In this document: in pieces, positions 1 to 7,366 of the stretch | How positions within the stretch are numbered: position 1 is the stretch's first letter | Layout of the letters: the number at the start of each line of letters is the position of its first letter | DNA from: JBCCEJ01 sp039030335 | GTDB taxonomy: Bacteria; Pseudomonadota; Gammaproteobacteria; HK1 | DNA: 64,000 bases | NCBI GenBank assembly: GCA_039030335.1 | Contig: JBCCEJ010000017.1 | Span: 1 to 64,000 of the forward strand | Direction of reading: 5' to 3' | Notes under the pieces: model-generated | The model's database searches: none | What the model was told of the DNA's origin: nothing | What the model saw: only the letters and a program-made list of their open reading frames with translations | Program-made: the position numbers and the translations under genes

Positions 1-501
1 AACGTGCCGCGTGAGTTCTGGCCAGCCATTGAAAAAGGCTTCCAGACTTCGCTGGTCGAAGGTGTTATGGCCGGGTATCCGATGGTCGACATGAAGGTCA
101 CGTTGATCGACGGCGCCTCACACGCCGTAGACTCGTCTGCTATCGCGTTCGAGATTGCCGCAAAAGCGGCGTACCGCCAGAGCGTGCCGAAGGCTTCGCC
201 GCAGTTGCTTGAGCCGATCATGAAGGTCGACGTGTTTACACCAGACGACCACGTGGGCGATGTCATCGGTGATCTGAATCGTCGTCGCGCGATGATCCAG
301 GGTCAGGAGTCCGGGCCGACGGGTGTGCGTGTGAAAGCGGAAGCACCGCTCAGCGAGATGTTCGGCTACATCGGCGATCTGCGCACGATGACCTCGGGTC
401 GCGGGCAGTTCTCGATGGAGTTCGCGCACTACTCACCGTGCCCGAAAAATGTCGCTGAAGCGGTGATCGAAGAAGTGCAGGCGCGTCAGAAGGCAGCCTG
501 A
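1..501 (+). CDS. fusA: Elongation factor G, C-terminal part (gene starts before the window)
   Basis: This is the 166-residue C-terminal end of translation elongation factor G, the GTPase that moves tRNA and mRNA through the ribosome. The reading frame is open from base 1, so the start and the GTP-binding domain lie outside the window. What is visible is domain IV and domain [52 protein letters not shown] and [20 protein letters not shown] are hallmark EF-G blocks. The last residues ([13 protein letters not shown]) are the usual EF-G C-terminus. Some positions differ from the commonest bacterial type (a Ser-Pro-Cys-Pro stretch before PKNVAEA), so this could be a second EF-G copy rather than the main fusA. 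That cannot be settled without the N-terminal part. A strong intrinsic terminator follows 70 bases downstream. Confidence 0.95.
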   Translation, partial: NVPREFWPAIEKGFQTSLVEGVMAGYPMVDMKVTLIDGASHAVDSSAIAFEIAAKAAYRQSVPKASPQLLEPIMKVDVFTPDDHVGDVIGDLNRRRAMIQGQESGPTGVRVKAEAPLSEMFGYIGDLRTMTSGRGQFSMEFAHYSPCPKNVAEAVIEEVQARQKAA

Positions 502-570
502 TCCGAACGCCGTTGATCGCCTTTGCGCCCGGCTATGCCCCGGGCGTGATCGACCCGATTCGTGAAACGA

Positions 571-597
571 AAAGCCGGCTTTACGCCGGCTTTTTTT
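571..597 (+). terminator. Intrinsic terminator after the EF-G gene
   Basis: A 9-bp perfect stem (AAAGCCGGC pairing with GCCGGCTTT, 5-base loop TTTAC) runs straight into seven T residues. It lies 70 bases after the EF-G stop codon. On the opposite strand the same hairpin is followed by TTTT, so it may also stop transcription of the decayed minus-strand gene that converges from the right. Confidence 0.9.
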
Positions 598-641
598 GAT
601 CTCGATTGCAACGCGGCTGCGTTGCGTTCGCAGCCGCCATC

Positions 642-1136
642 GATCACGCCGAAGAACCCGATGACGTTGGCCGCGTGAGTCAGTTCAAAAGTGCCGGGCA
701 CTGTGTTGCCGACGCCAAAAACCTGCACCTGCTCTGCCGGGGCGAGGCTAGTGACGCAGGTATCGAAGCCAACCGCCTCGGTCGGCAGGTCGAAGACGAT
801 TTCGAATTTGTCGTCTCCGTTTCCGGTCAGGACCCGGGTGTTCGCTTCGAAAGAATTGCTGTTGGCGGGACCAAAATTATCCTGACCGTTCGATGAGATA
901 AACAGCCGGTTGCCGTTGGGCGGAATGTTGTTGACGGTGAGTTCCGCAAGATGCAACTGCTGTCCCTTCACGCCGGGCGATTACGGCGACCCGAAGTCCT
1001 CAACGATACCGCCGTCCTTGGTCCACTGGTTGAATTGTGCGAGCGTAGTCACGGTAGCCAGCAAGCCGGCGCTAACCCCGAGCAAGCTAGCGCGCAGCTC
1101 CAGGCCAGCGACCAGGGCGAGGGGACGACGTTGCAC
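642..1136 (-). pseudogene. Decayed secreted beta-sandwich-like protein (in-frame TAA, truncated C-terminus)
   Basis: A minus-strand frame begins at GTG 1136, preceded by a good ribosome-binding site (AAGGAAGG, 7 bases upstream). It encodes an Arg-containing hydrophobic signal-like segment (about residues 3-33), then LAQFNQWTKDGGIVEDFGSP, then a TAA stop at 983-981. The same frame continues directly as SPGVKGQQLHLAELTVNN and on through DDKFEIVFDLPTEAVGFDT, VQVFGVGNTVPGTFELTH and VIGFFGVI. Those blocks resemble secreted PEP-CTERM-like or extracellular beta-sandwich proteins. After VIGFFGVI (near 642) the frame runs without recognisable homology through the terminator hairpin and into the end of the EF-G gene, stopping at 486, so the C-terminal part has been lost. 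The continuous frame on both sides of the stop suggests a recent nonsense change or a base-call error. Function unknown. Confidence 0.6.
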
Positions 1137-1429
1137 GGCAATTTCCTTCCTTGAGCGTTCAACAACAGCTGACGCGAATGGTTCGAGATAAACTTGTACA
1201 ACCGGCTGGAGCGCTTTTCATGCCGAGCGCGTGATAGCGTCGTTTTGTGTCAGGACTGTAAAGATATCCGACAAGTGAAGGGGTCAAGCAAGGGGATTTA
1301 AGGCTCAAATGGCTGTTGTGTGTTCGTGGCTCTTCGACATGTCAACACGAATCAATGGCTTAGCCAGTGAACTGGTGGCCTGAATTGAGTAAGACGGACC
1401 GACAGGCACCCTGAACCGGTACGAGACGC
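1137..1429. other. Intergenic stretch, no gene recognised
   Basis: About 290 bases between the start of the decayed secreted-protein gene and the end of the next minus-strand gene. I see only the ribosome-binding site of the decayed gene (near 1144-1152) and no convincing reading frame, RNA gene or terminator. Confidence 0.5.
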
Positions 1430-1666
1430 TCAAGCGCTGTCCGAGTCGTGCACTTCGTAGACCATCTGCGTGGCTGACGCATAGAGCTGGCCGGCGTGCT
1501 CCGGGAAATGGGCTTGAGCAACCTTCATGGCGCATTCGAGCAGCGCGTAGAGCGTTACTGCCGGATTGGCGCCCTCGGAACTTGCAGCATCCAGGGCATC
1601 GGTCAAGTATCGGTCAATGAACTTGAGGGCGTCTGCGCGGAGCGCGGCTTCTTCGATATCGGACAT
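1430..1666 (-). CDS. Small hypothetical acidic protein (78 aa)
   Basis: A 78-residue acidic, alanine-rich, probably all-helical cytoplasmic protein. It has no signal peptide, membrane segment or metal-binding motif. The sequence reads naturally (EEAALRADALKFIDRYLTDA, then TLYALLECAMKVAQAHFPEHA) with an acidic tail ending VYEVHDSDSA, unlike the arginine-rich composition of antisense frames in this GC-rich DNA, so I think it is real. No family was recognised. It is a single gene, and upstream of its ATG there is only a weak ribosome-binding site. The neighbouring minus-strand gene upstream is an EamA transporter whose stop is about 190 bases away. Confidence 0.5.
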   Translation of the reverse strand: MSDIEEAALRADALKFIDRYLTDALDAASSEGANPAVTLYALLECAMKVAQAHFPEHAGQLYASATQMVYEVHDSDSA

Positions 1667-1853
1667 GGCATTCCAGCGGGGGTGGCCGGAGGGAACCGGT
1701 CACTCACGGAGAGTTTTGAATCCGCGAGAGTCTATTGGCCGACGACGTACTCAGGCAACCGTAGCGACGTCGGCGTCAACGACAGCAAGCGCGTGAAGAC
1801 CGCTCGGGCAGCCATTGGCGCCGTGGCCAGCCGCCTCGGGTTGACGCTGACGC

Positions 1854-3014
1854 TCAACTCAGTGCTTGCCACAGGGCGCTCGCCAGTACCATCAGCACCC
1901 CGCAGCCGATCAGGAACTCAGGCAGATAGTAGGTGACCCGCCGCCCGTCTTGCTTGCCGGGTTGGCTCGCGCGAGCCTGCCGGTAAGCGATGACTAGTCC
2001 CGACACGACGATGAGGCCCGCGCCAAACCACGTGGTAGCTACGGGAAAGTCGCCGAACACGACGTAGCCGAGTGCGGTGGCTGTTATCAGTTCGACATAT
2101 CCGAGCGGCGCAACGACCGACGCCGGGGCACGCTTCAACGCCTCGATCACCAGAAAGTGAGCAAACGCGCCGAGCGTGCCAAGGGCGAGAAAGCTGCCGA
2201 TCTGACCAAGGTCATCGGGTGTGCGCCCGACGAACGGTACGATGAAGCAAGTCACGACCGAGCCAACCACCGCGGTGTAGACGATCAGGGTGTCGGCCGC
2301 GTCATGCTCGGTCAGCGTGCGCGTCAGCAACTGGTAGATCGAGTAGCAAAAGGCCGCACACACGACCAGCAGCGTCGCGATATTGAACGACTCGGTACCG
2401 GGTTGGATGATCACGACCGCGCCGGTCAAGCCGATCACGACGGCGCTCCAGCGCCAGGCACCGACCCGTTCTCCCAGGAACCAGACCGACAGCGCTGTCA
2501 CGATGACCGGCGCAGTGAACATGATCGACGATGCCGTCGCCAGCGAGACGAAGGGCAGCGCGCCGATGAAGCATGCGTTGGAGGCGAAGAACACCGTCGA
2601 GCGCACGCCCTGGCGCCAGGGCCGGGCCGTTTTGAACAGCGCCAGCCCCCGGCGGGGCATGAATACCGCGGTAGTGATCAGCAGATGGCCGACAAATCGT
2701 GCCCAGGTGATCTGCCACAGCGGAAAGTCGGCTGTCAGCTGCTTCGCGAAGGTGTTCATCAGTGGGAACAGGCTGACGCCCGCGATCATGAACCCGATAC
2801 CGGCGAGCACCGTGCCGGGCCGGGAGCCGGCGAGACTCTGCTGTTGCGTGGGCGCGCTCAGAGTCGTGCCTCGGGCCCGCTGGTCAGATGGGGGCGCAGA
2901 CCCTCTGGAGCGATGCGCGAAGTGCGGGTGGCTGTTAGGATCCGGCCGCGATTTGAAGGTGGTGCGCCAGCCGACGGCGAAGGTGTTCGATTCTGTGCTT
3001 TCATCTGCGATCAT
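1854..3014 (-). CDS. EamA/DMT-family membrane transporter
   Basis: An inner-membrane permease of the drug/metabolite transporter superfamily (EamA, RhaT-like), usually ten transmembrane helices made of two five-helix repeats. Hydrophobic segments are obvious from about residue 66 to the C-terminus. Typical EamA blocks are visible: PLMNTFAKQL near TM1; MFTAPVIVTALSVWFLGERV closing the first repeat; and PLGYVELITATALGYVVFGD, which repeats that arrangement in the second half. Substrate unknown (amino acids, sugars and toxic compounds are all seen in this family). At 386 aa it is longer than the usual roughly 300, and the first 60 residues are basic and unlike the family, so the true start may be further inside; a GTG lies at 2810. 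It is divergent from kdsA, 49 bases away. Confidence 0.85.
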   Translation of the reverse strand: MIADESTESNTFAVGWRTTFKSRPDPNSHPHFAHRSRGSAPPSDQRARGTTLSAPTQQQSLAGSRPGTVLAGIGFMIAGVSLFPLMNTFAKQLTADFPLWQITWARFVGHLLITTAVFMPRRGLALFKTARPWRQGVRSTVFFASNACFIGALPFVSLATASSIMFTAPVIVTALSVWFLGERVGAWRWSAVVIGLTGAVVIIQPGTESFNIATLLVVCAAFCYSIYQLLTRTLTEHDAADTLIVYTAVVGSVVTCFIVPFVGRTPDDLGQIGSFLALGTLGAFAHFLVIEALKRAPASVVAPLGYVELITATALGYVVFGDFPVATTWFGAGLIVVSGLVIAYRQARASQPGKQDGRRVTYYLPEFLIGCGVLMVLASALWQALS

Positions 3015-3063
3015 CGCCGCACGCGAGCTGCAGCGCCCCTAACTCCATAGTCCGAGGAAGTTC

Positions 3064-3891
3064 ATGTCGGCTGAAGATTCTGCTGCGCTGCTCGATTCGT
3101 TGGATCGGCACGGTCCGCAGCTCCTGCTCGCCGGGCCTTGTGCCATCGAATCCGAGCGGCATGCGCTCGATATGGCCGCTCAGATCGCCCGGGTCATGGA
3201 AAGCCGCAGGGATGCGTTTCGCTGGGTTTACAAGTCGTCCTTCGACAAGGCCAACCGTACATCCTCAAATGCGCCGCGTGGCGTCGGATTGGACGACGGA
3301 TTACGTATCCTTGAACGGGTCAAGCGCGAGTTCGACGTCCCGATCGTCACCGATATTCACGAGTCGTGGCAAGCCGCCGAGACGGCGGATGTGGCCGATG
3401 TGCTGCAAATCCCCGCCTTTCTTTGTCGTCAGACCGACCTGCTGGTCGCCGCGGCCGCTACCGGCCGGGTCGTCAATATCAAGAAGGGCCAGTTTCTGTC
3501 TCCGGAGGACATGACCCATCCCGTTAGCAAGGTACGCGAGGCGGGCGGGCGCCACGTTACGGTTACTGAACGCGGCAGTTGCTTTGGGTATAACGCGCTG
3601 GTGGTGGATTTTGCCGGGTTGCACCGGTTGAAACACGCTGGCGCACCGGTCATCTTCGACGCGACCCACAGCGTGCAGATCCCGGGCGGCCACGGTACGA
3701 GTTCCGGGGGGCGCCGCGAGGTGGCGCCGCTGATGGCCGCTGCCGCTTCGGTGGTGGGTGTAGATGGCTTCTTTCTCGAAGTGCACGACAATCCGGACGA
3801 AGCTTTCAGCGACGGCCCGAATCAAATCACGCCTGCGATGCTCGCGGAGGTGCTCGATAAGCTCGTGGTCGGACGGACTCTGGCCCCGTGA
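3064..3891 (+). CDS. kdsA: 3-deoxy-8-phosphooctulonate (KDO-8-P) synthase
   Basis: Condenses phosphoenolpyruvate with arabinose 5-phosphate to give KDO 8-phosphate, the first committed step to the inner-core sugar of lipopolysaccharide; cytoplasmic. The full TIM-barrel is present (275 aa, normal length). Recognisable blocks are AGPCAIES (residues 23-30), [53 protein letters not shown] and [19 protein letters not shown]. The cysteine of AGPCAIES (Cys26), with the His, Glu and Asp of the later blocks, marks the metal-dependent class; the metal-independent E. coli type has Asn at that position. The stop codon overlaps the GTG start of kdsD by 4 bases (GTGA), so the two are translationally coupled and supply consecutive steps. 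Confidence 0.97.
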   Translation: MSAEDSAALLDSLDRHGPQLLLAGPCAIESERHALDMAAQIARVMESRRDAFRWVYKSSFDKANRTSSNAPRGVGLDDGLRILERVKREFDVPIVTDIHESWQAAETADVADVLQIPAFLCRQTDLLVAAAATGRVVNIKKGQFLSPEDMTHPVSKVREAGGRHVTVTERGSCFGYNALVVDFAGLHRLKHAGAPVIFDATHSVQIPGGHGTSSGGRREVAPLMAAAASVVGVDGFFLEVHDNPDEAFSDGPNQITPAMLAEVLDKLVVGRTLAP

Positions 3892-4847
3892 GTGAGGTCG
3901 CGCGCCGCGTGCTGGCGGTTACCGGGCAGAGCATTTTGGACACCTCGGCGACGTTGCCCTCTGGTTTTGAGGACGCCGTCGCGCTGATACTTGCAACGCG
4001 CGGACGACTCATCTTCAGTGGCCTCGGCAAGAGCGGCATCATCTGCCGCAAGCTCGCCGCGACGTTCGCTTCGACCGGCACGCCGGCGTACTTCGTGCAC
4101 TCCGCCGATGCGCTGCACGGCGACCTTGGCATGATCGACGCCTACGACACTGTTGTCGGCATTTCCCATTCCGGCCGGACCGAGGAGCTTCTGAGCCTGT
4201 TAGAACGCACCAAGCGCCACGGCGCTGCTCTGATCGCTCTGACCGGTTGCCCCGACAGCCCCATCGCGGAGCACGCCGATGTGGCGGTGTGCTATGAGAT
4301 TTCCGACGAAGGCGGTCCACTTGGCCTGGCGCCGATGGCTTCGACGTCCGTGGCTCTGGCGGTCGGGGACGCGCTCGCCGCTGAGGTGATGCACCGCAAG
4401 CAGTTTTCGGCGGCGCAGTTCGCGCGGGTTCACCCGGGTGGCGGCCTGGGCCGGCAGTTGACGACCATCGGGGACATTCTCAAGCTGCACGCGCGTCGCG
4501 GGATTCCGTCGGTACCCAGCGATTCGCCCTTGCTCGAGTGTCTCGGTGAGATGTCCGAGAAGCGGCTTGGTATGACTACGGTGCGAGATGCGGACGGCCG
4601 TGTCGGCGTGTTGTCCGATGGCGATGTGAGGCGCTGTCTGGAAGAGCGTCAGAGCGATGCTTTTGCAACGACGGCCGGTGCACTTTGCACGTGGGAACCC
4701 CGATGGATCGAAAGTACCCACGTCGCTACCGAGGCGCTGGCTATCATGGAAGCCCAGAAGATCACGGCCCTGCTGGTGCGCGATGAGAACGGCGCTTTGT
4801 CCGGAGTCATCCATCTGCACGACCTGTGGGGCCTGCAAATGATCTGA
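3888..4847 (+). CDS. kdsD: D-arabinose 5-phosphate isomerase
   Basis: Converts ribulose 5-phosphate to arabinose 5-phosphate, the substrate of the kdsA product immediately upstream. It has 319 aa with the classic architecture. The N-terminal SIS sugar-isomerase domain has [19 protein letters not shown] near residues 44-62, HGDLGMI and [10 protein letters not shown], then the [18 protein letters not shown] linker. Two CBS domains follow (about residues 205-319; [14 protein letters not shown] and [14 protein letters not shown]). The GTG start lies inside the kdsA stop (GTGA overlap), so both are made from one transcript. The later KDO genes (kdsC, kdsB) and the usual lpt genes are not adjacent, so the cluster is split compared with enterobacteria. 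Confidence 0.96.
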   Translation: MSEVARRVLAVTGQSILDTSATLPSGFEDAVALILATRGRLIFSGLGKSGIICRKLAATFASTGTPAYFVHSADALHGDLGMIDAYDTVVGISHSGRTEELLSLLERTKRHGAALIALTGCPDSPIAEHADVAVCYEISDEGGPLGLAPMASTSVALAVGDALAAEVMHRKQFSAAQFARVHPGGGLGRQLTTIGDILKLHARRGIPSVPSDSPLLECLGEMSEKRLGMTTVRDADGRVGVLSDGDVRRCLEERQSDAFATTAGALCTWEPRWIESTHVATEALAIMEAQKITALLVRDENGALSGVIHLHDLWGLQMI

Positions 4848-4857
4848 CAGTAGACGA

Positions 4858-4876
4858 CACGCGGAGCTGCCGCGTG
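4858..4876 (+). repeat. Stem-loop after kdsD
   Basis: A perfect 7-bp inverted repeat, CACGCGG then AGCTG loop then CCGCGTG, starts 11 bases after the kdsD stop. No T-run follows, so it is not a classical intrinsic terminator. It may protect the kdsAD mRNA end or mark a Rho-dependent site. Confidence 0.35.
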
Positions 4877-5168
4877 CTGGCATCCGCGGCCGTTCCCTGA
4901 CACGAAACATCCGTGCTGAGCACCGAGCGGGGTAACTGCGCGGATCGGGCCAGGCCCACGCGCGGGACACGCGCCTTCCATGCGATTCAGCCGACCTCGG
5001 GCAGCCTGGAATCCGCTTGTCGGAATCATGTGATGACGTCAGAGCTCGTGGGCAGATCGCGTTGGCACTCTTCGCATCCTGGAACTGCCCGCACAGGTGT
5101 ATGATCGAGCCGTATCTCTTTACTTTCGGGGTGGCTTGCCGCGGCGCACCCAATCTCAAAGGTTCTGC
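4877..5168 (+). other. Intergenic region upstream of folE
   Basis: About 290 bases between the kdsD stem-loop and the chosen folE start. A TATGAT hexamer at 5100-5105 could be a -10 element, but no clear -35 box is placed at 17 bases. The folE frame stays open back to a GTG at 5097, which is why the start of folE is not certain. Nothing else is recognised. Confidence 0.3.
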
Positions 5169-5966
5169 ATGAGCAATACCCAACCGGGCGGCGCGCCGTC
5201 GCCTGCCAGTGCATCCCCTGACGGCTCTGGAAATGGCGCGTCGCAGAAACGCGGTGACTCGCGCGCCAGCGTCGACGCAGCTGGCAGCCACGACGAGTTG
5301 GACAATGGCGTCGTCGTATTGCCGCGCGGACGCAGGACAGCGAGGCCCCGTCATCAGCCGACCGAGCAGCTGACAGGCGAGCCCGCGCAGTATCAGGCCG
5401 TTGAACAGGCCATCCGGGATTTGCTGAACGCGTTCGGAGTGAACTGGGAAGATCCGCATTACACCGAGACGCCCGCGCGCGTCGCCAAAGCCTATCTCGA
5501 GTACTGGGCGAGCGGTTATGGCCGTGACCCGCGCGATGAAATCACCGTCTTCGCAAACGACCACGACGCGCACGACATGGTCATGGTCAAAGACATGCGC
5601 TTCTACAGTCTTTGTTCGCATCATCTTGCGCCGATAGAAGGGTATGCGGCGATCGCCTACATCCCCGATCAGTACTTGCTGGGTCTGTCAAAACTTGGCC
5701 GCATTCTCGAAATTTATGCGCGGCGGTTTCAGCTCCAGGAGCGCATCGGGCAACAGACCGCCGATGCGCTGATGGAACTGCTGCGTCCCAAGGGAGTGAT
5801 GGTCGTGCTCTATAACGTCAAGCACGGTTGCATGTCGTCTCGAGGCGTGAAACTGCATGAGTCGAGCACGACGACCTCAGCCATTCGCGGCAGCTTTCGC
5901 AAGGACGCCGCGCTGCGGGCCGAGGCGATGTCACTGCTGTCGCTGGAGACGCCCGGCCTCGGCTGA
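5169..5966 (+). CDS. folE: GTP cyclohydrolase I (FolE1)
   Basis: Turns GTP into 7,8-dihydroneopterin triphosphate, the first step of folate and pterin synthesis; a cytoplasmic zinc enzyme that normally forms a decamer. The catalytic domain covers about residues 75-262. VNWEDPHYTETPARVAKAY, FYSLCSHHLAPIEG (Cys and His zinc ligands), LGLSKLGRILEIYARRFQ, QERIGQQTADAL and HGCMSSRGV (second zinc Cys) are all intact. The first 70 residues are Ser/Pro/Gly/Asp-rich and probably disordered, which is longer than in most FolE proteins. I chose the ATG with AAAGG 6 bases upstream; the frame is also open to a GTG 72 bases earlier. No other folate gene is adjacent. Confidence 0.94.
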   Translation: MSNTQPGGAPSPASASPDGSGNGASQKRGDSRASVDAAGSHDELDNGVVVLPRGRRTARPRHQPTEQLTGEPAQYQAVEQAIRDLLNAFGVNWEDPHYTETPARVAKAYLEYWASGYGRDPRDEITVFANDHDAHDMVMVKDMRFYSLCSHHLAPIEGYAAIAYIPDQYLLGLSKLGRILEIYARRFQLQERIGQQTADALMELLRPKGVMVVLYNVKHGCMSSRGVKLHESSTTTSAIRGSFRKDAALRAEAMSLLSLETPGLG

Positions 5967-6165
5967 CCGCATGAAATGAGCCTCGGCCATCGCCGCGCAG
6001 GCTCGTAAACCCGTTGTGGCGCACTGAAACGTTCATGTTGTCTGCACCGGTCGGGTCAACGCCGGGTGCCCGCGCGCAGTGTCGGTCAACTCCCCAACCC
6101 ACCGGGTATCCGAGTTCGGTACGATGACGGGATTTGGTCCCTTAACCACCACCGAGGAAATCGTC

Positions 6166-6546
6166 ATGGACTCTGAACTGTTTGAAGCTGGCATCGCGCA
6201 ACGCAAGGGCACTCTGGGTGCCGAGTATGTGGAGAAGAATCTCGCGGCGGCTGATGACTTCAACCGGCCGTTTCAAGAAGCGATGACGGCCTGGTGCTGG
6301 GGATTCGGCTGGGGTGACGACGCGATCGATGCCAAGACCCGTTCGATGATGAACCTTACGATGCTCGGTGCGCTCGGCAAGATGACCGAGTGGGAACTGC
6401 ATTGCCGGGGAGCACTCAACAACGGTTGCTCGGTCGAAGAGATACGCGCGATCGTGCACGTGATAGCGATCTACTGCGGTGTACCGCAGGGCATCGAGTG
6501 CTTCCGGTCGGCGCGCAAGGTGCTCGAGGCCGAAGGGAAGCTCTGA
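6166..6546 (+). CDS. Carboxymuconolactone decarboxylase (CMD/AhpD)-family protein
   Basis: A 126-residue all-helical protein of the CMD/AhpD-like fold. True gamma-carboxymuconolactone decarboxylases act in the protocatechuate branch of the beta-ketoadipate pathway, but most homologues, probably including this one, have no proven reaction. Family features are visible: TRSMMNLTMLGALGKMTEWE followed by LHCRGALNNGCSVEEIRAIV and IYCGVPQGIE. The usual ELHxRGALNNG block has Cys after the His. There is no CxxC pair as in AhpD peroxidase partners. The ATG is chosen because GAGGAAA lies 7 bases upstream; the frame is open 87 bases further but lacks a ribosome-binding site there. The halohydrin-dehalogenase-like gene follows 139 bases downstream on the same strand. 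Confidence 0.85.
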   Translation: MDSELFEAGIAQRKGTLGAEYVEKNLAAADDFNRPFQEAMTAWCWGFGWGDDAIDAKTRSMMNLTMLGALGKMTEWELHCRGALNNGCSVEEIRAIVHVIAIYCGVPQGIECFRSARKVLEAEGKL

Positions 6547-6685
6547 GGAGCTTGAGCCAACTCCAGTTGAAACCGGCGCCGTTGGCGCGCCGGTCGACGG
6601 CTGGGTTGGCGAGCGCGTTACGCAACGGCACCCGGACACGAAACGTCAGTCCGATAACAATTTCACTGAGACAAAGGGAAAGGCC

Positions 6686-7366
6686 ATGGGACGCCTGACG
6701 AACAAACGCGTGCTGGTGACGCAGGCGGAGGACTTCATGGGCCCGGCGACCGTCGAGCTGTTTCGGCGCGAGGGTGCGACGGTGCTGACGGACACCAGCG
6801 ATCTCAGCGTGCAGGGACGCTGCGAAGCACTGGTAAAGGAGTCGGGGCGTATCGATGTACTGATTGCGAATCTCGCGTCACCCAACTTCACCGGCGTCGC
6901 CGTGACCGATATCGGCGATGACATCTGGCACAAGACCTTCGACATGATGGTGCACCCCCTGCACCGGCTGACACGTGCGTTGCTGCCCCAGATGATCGAG
7001 CGCGCGAGCGGCAAGATCGTCGTCTATGGAAGCGCGGCCGCGCTGAAGGGTCTGAAGACCGTCGGCGCCTACAGCGCCGCGCGGGCCGCGCAGGTCGGTT
7101 ACGTGCAGTCCGTGGGCGTTGAGGTGGCGCCGCACAATGTTCAGGTGAACCTGATCGCCCAGAACTACGTCGACAATCCCGAATACTATCCCCCTTCATT
7201 GCAGGCCAATGAGCGGTTTCAGAAGTCGCTGCGGCGCCAGGTGCCGCTTGGTCGTCTGGCGCGGGCCGAAGAAGATGCTGCATTCGCGCTGTTCCTGGCG
7301 AGTGATGAGAGCGACTTCTTCATCGGGCAGGCGATTCCATTCAGCGGGGGTTGGGTGCAACGTTGA
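6686..7366 (+). CDS. Halohydrin dehalogenase-family protein (divergent SDR)
   Basis: A 226-residue Rossmann-fold protein of the short-chain dehydrogenase superfamily that lacks both SDR hallmarks. The TGxxxGxG cofactor loop is replaced by T12-QAED-F17-M-G19, and the catalytic YxxxK by Y129-SAA-R133. These match the two signatures published for halohydrin (haloalcohol) dehalogenases: T-x4-F/Y-x-G near the N-terminus and S-x12-Y-x3-R (here S116, Y129, R133). The later block QNYVDNPEYYPP resembles the halide-site loop of the HheA/HheC enzymes, and VPLGRLARAEE and GQAIPFSGGW match their C-terminal part. Such enzymes turn vicinal halohydrins into epoxides and work without NAD(P). The loop has Gln where HheC has Pro, so the substrate or nucleophile may differ. 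The start is supported by an AAAGGGAAAGG ribosome-binding region. The stop overlaps the next gene by TTGA. Confidence 0.82.
   Translation: MGRLTNKRVLVTQAEDFMGPATVELFRREGATVLTDTSDLSVQGRCEALVKESGRIDVLIANLASPNFTGVAVTDIGDDIWHKTFDMMVHPLHRLTRALLPQMIERASGKIVVYGSAAALKGLKTVGAYSAARAAQVGYVQSVGVEVAPHNVQVNLIAQNYVDNPEYYPPSLQANERFQKSLRRQVPLGRLARAEEDAAFALFLASDESDFFIGQAIPFSGGWVQR

Noticed and set aside
2157..3050. Plus-strand frame opposite the EamA gene
   Set aside because: Arg/Asp/Gly-rich, no membrane helix or family; the minus strand encodes a clear transporter.
4200..5624. Long minus-strand open frame across kdsD and folE
   Set aside because: It is antisense to two well-recognised genes; composition is arginine/proline-rich with no family blocks. 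High GC produces such shadows.
6686..7366. Ordinary NAD(P)-dependent SDR (3-oxoacyl-ACP reductase type)
   Set aside because: Both SDR cofactor and catalytic motifs are replaced by the halohydrin dehalogenase signatures.
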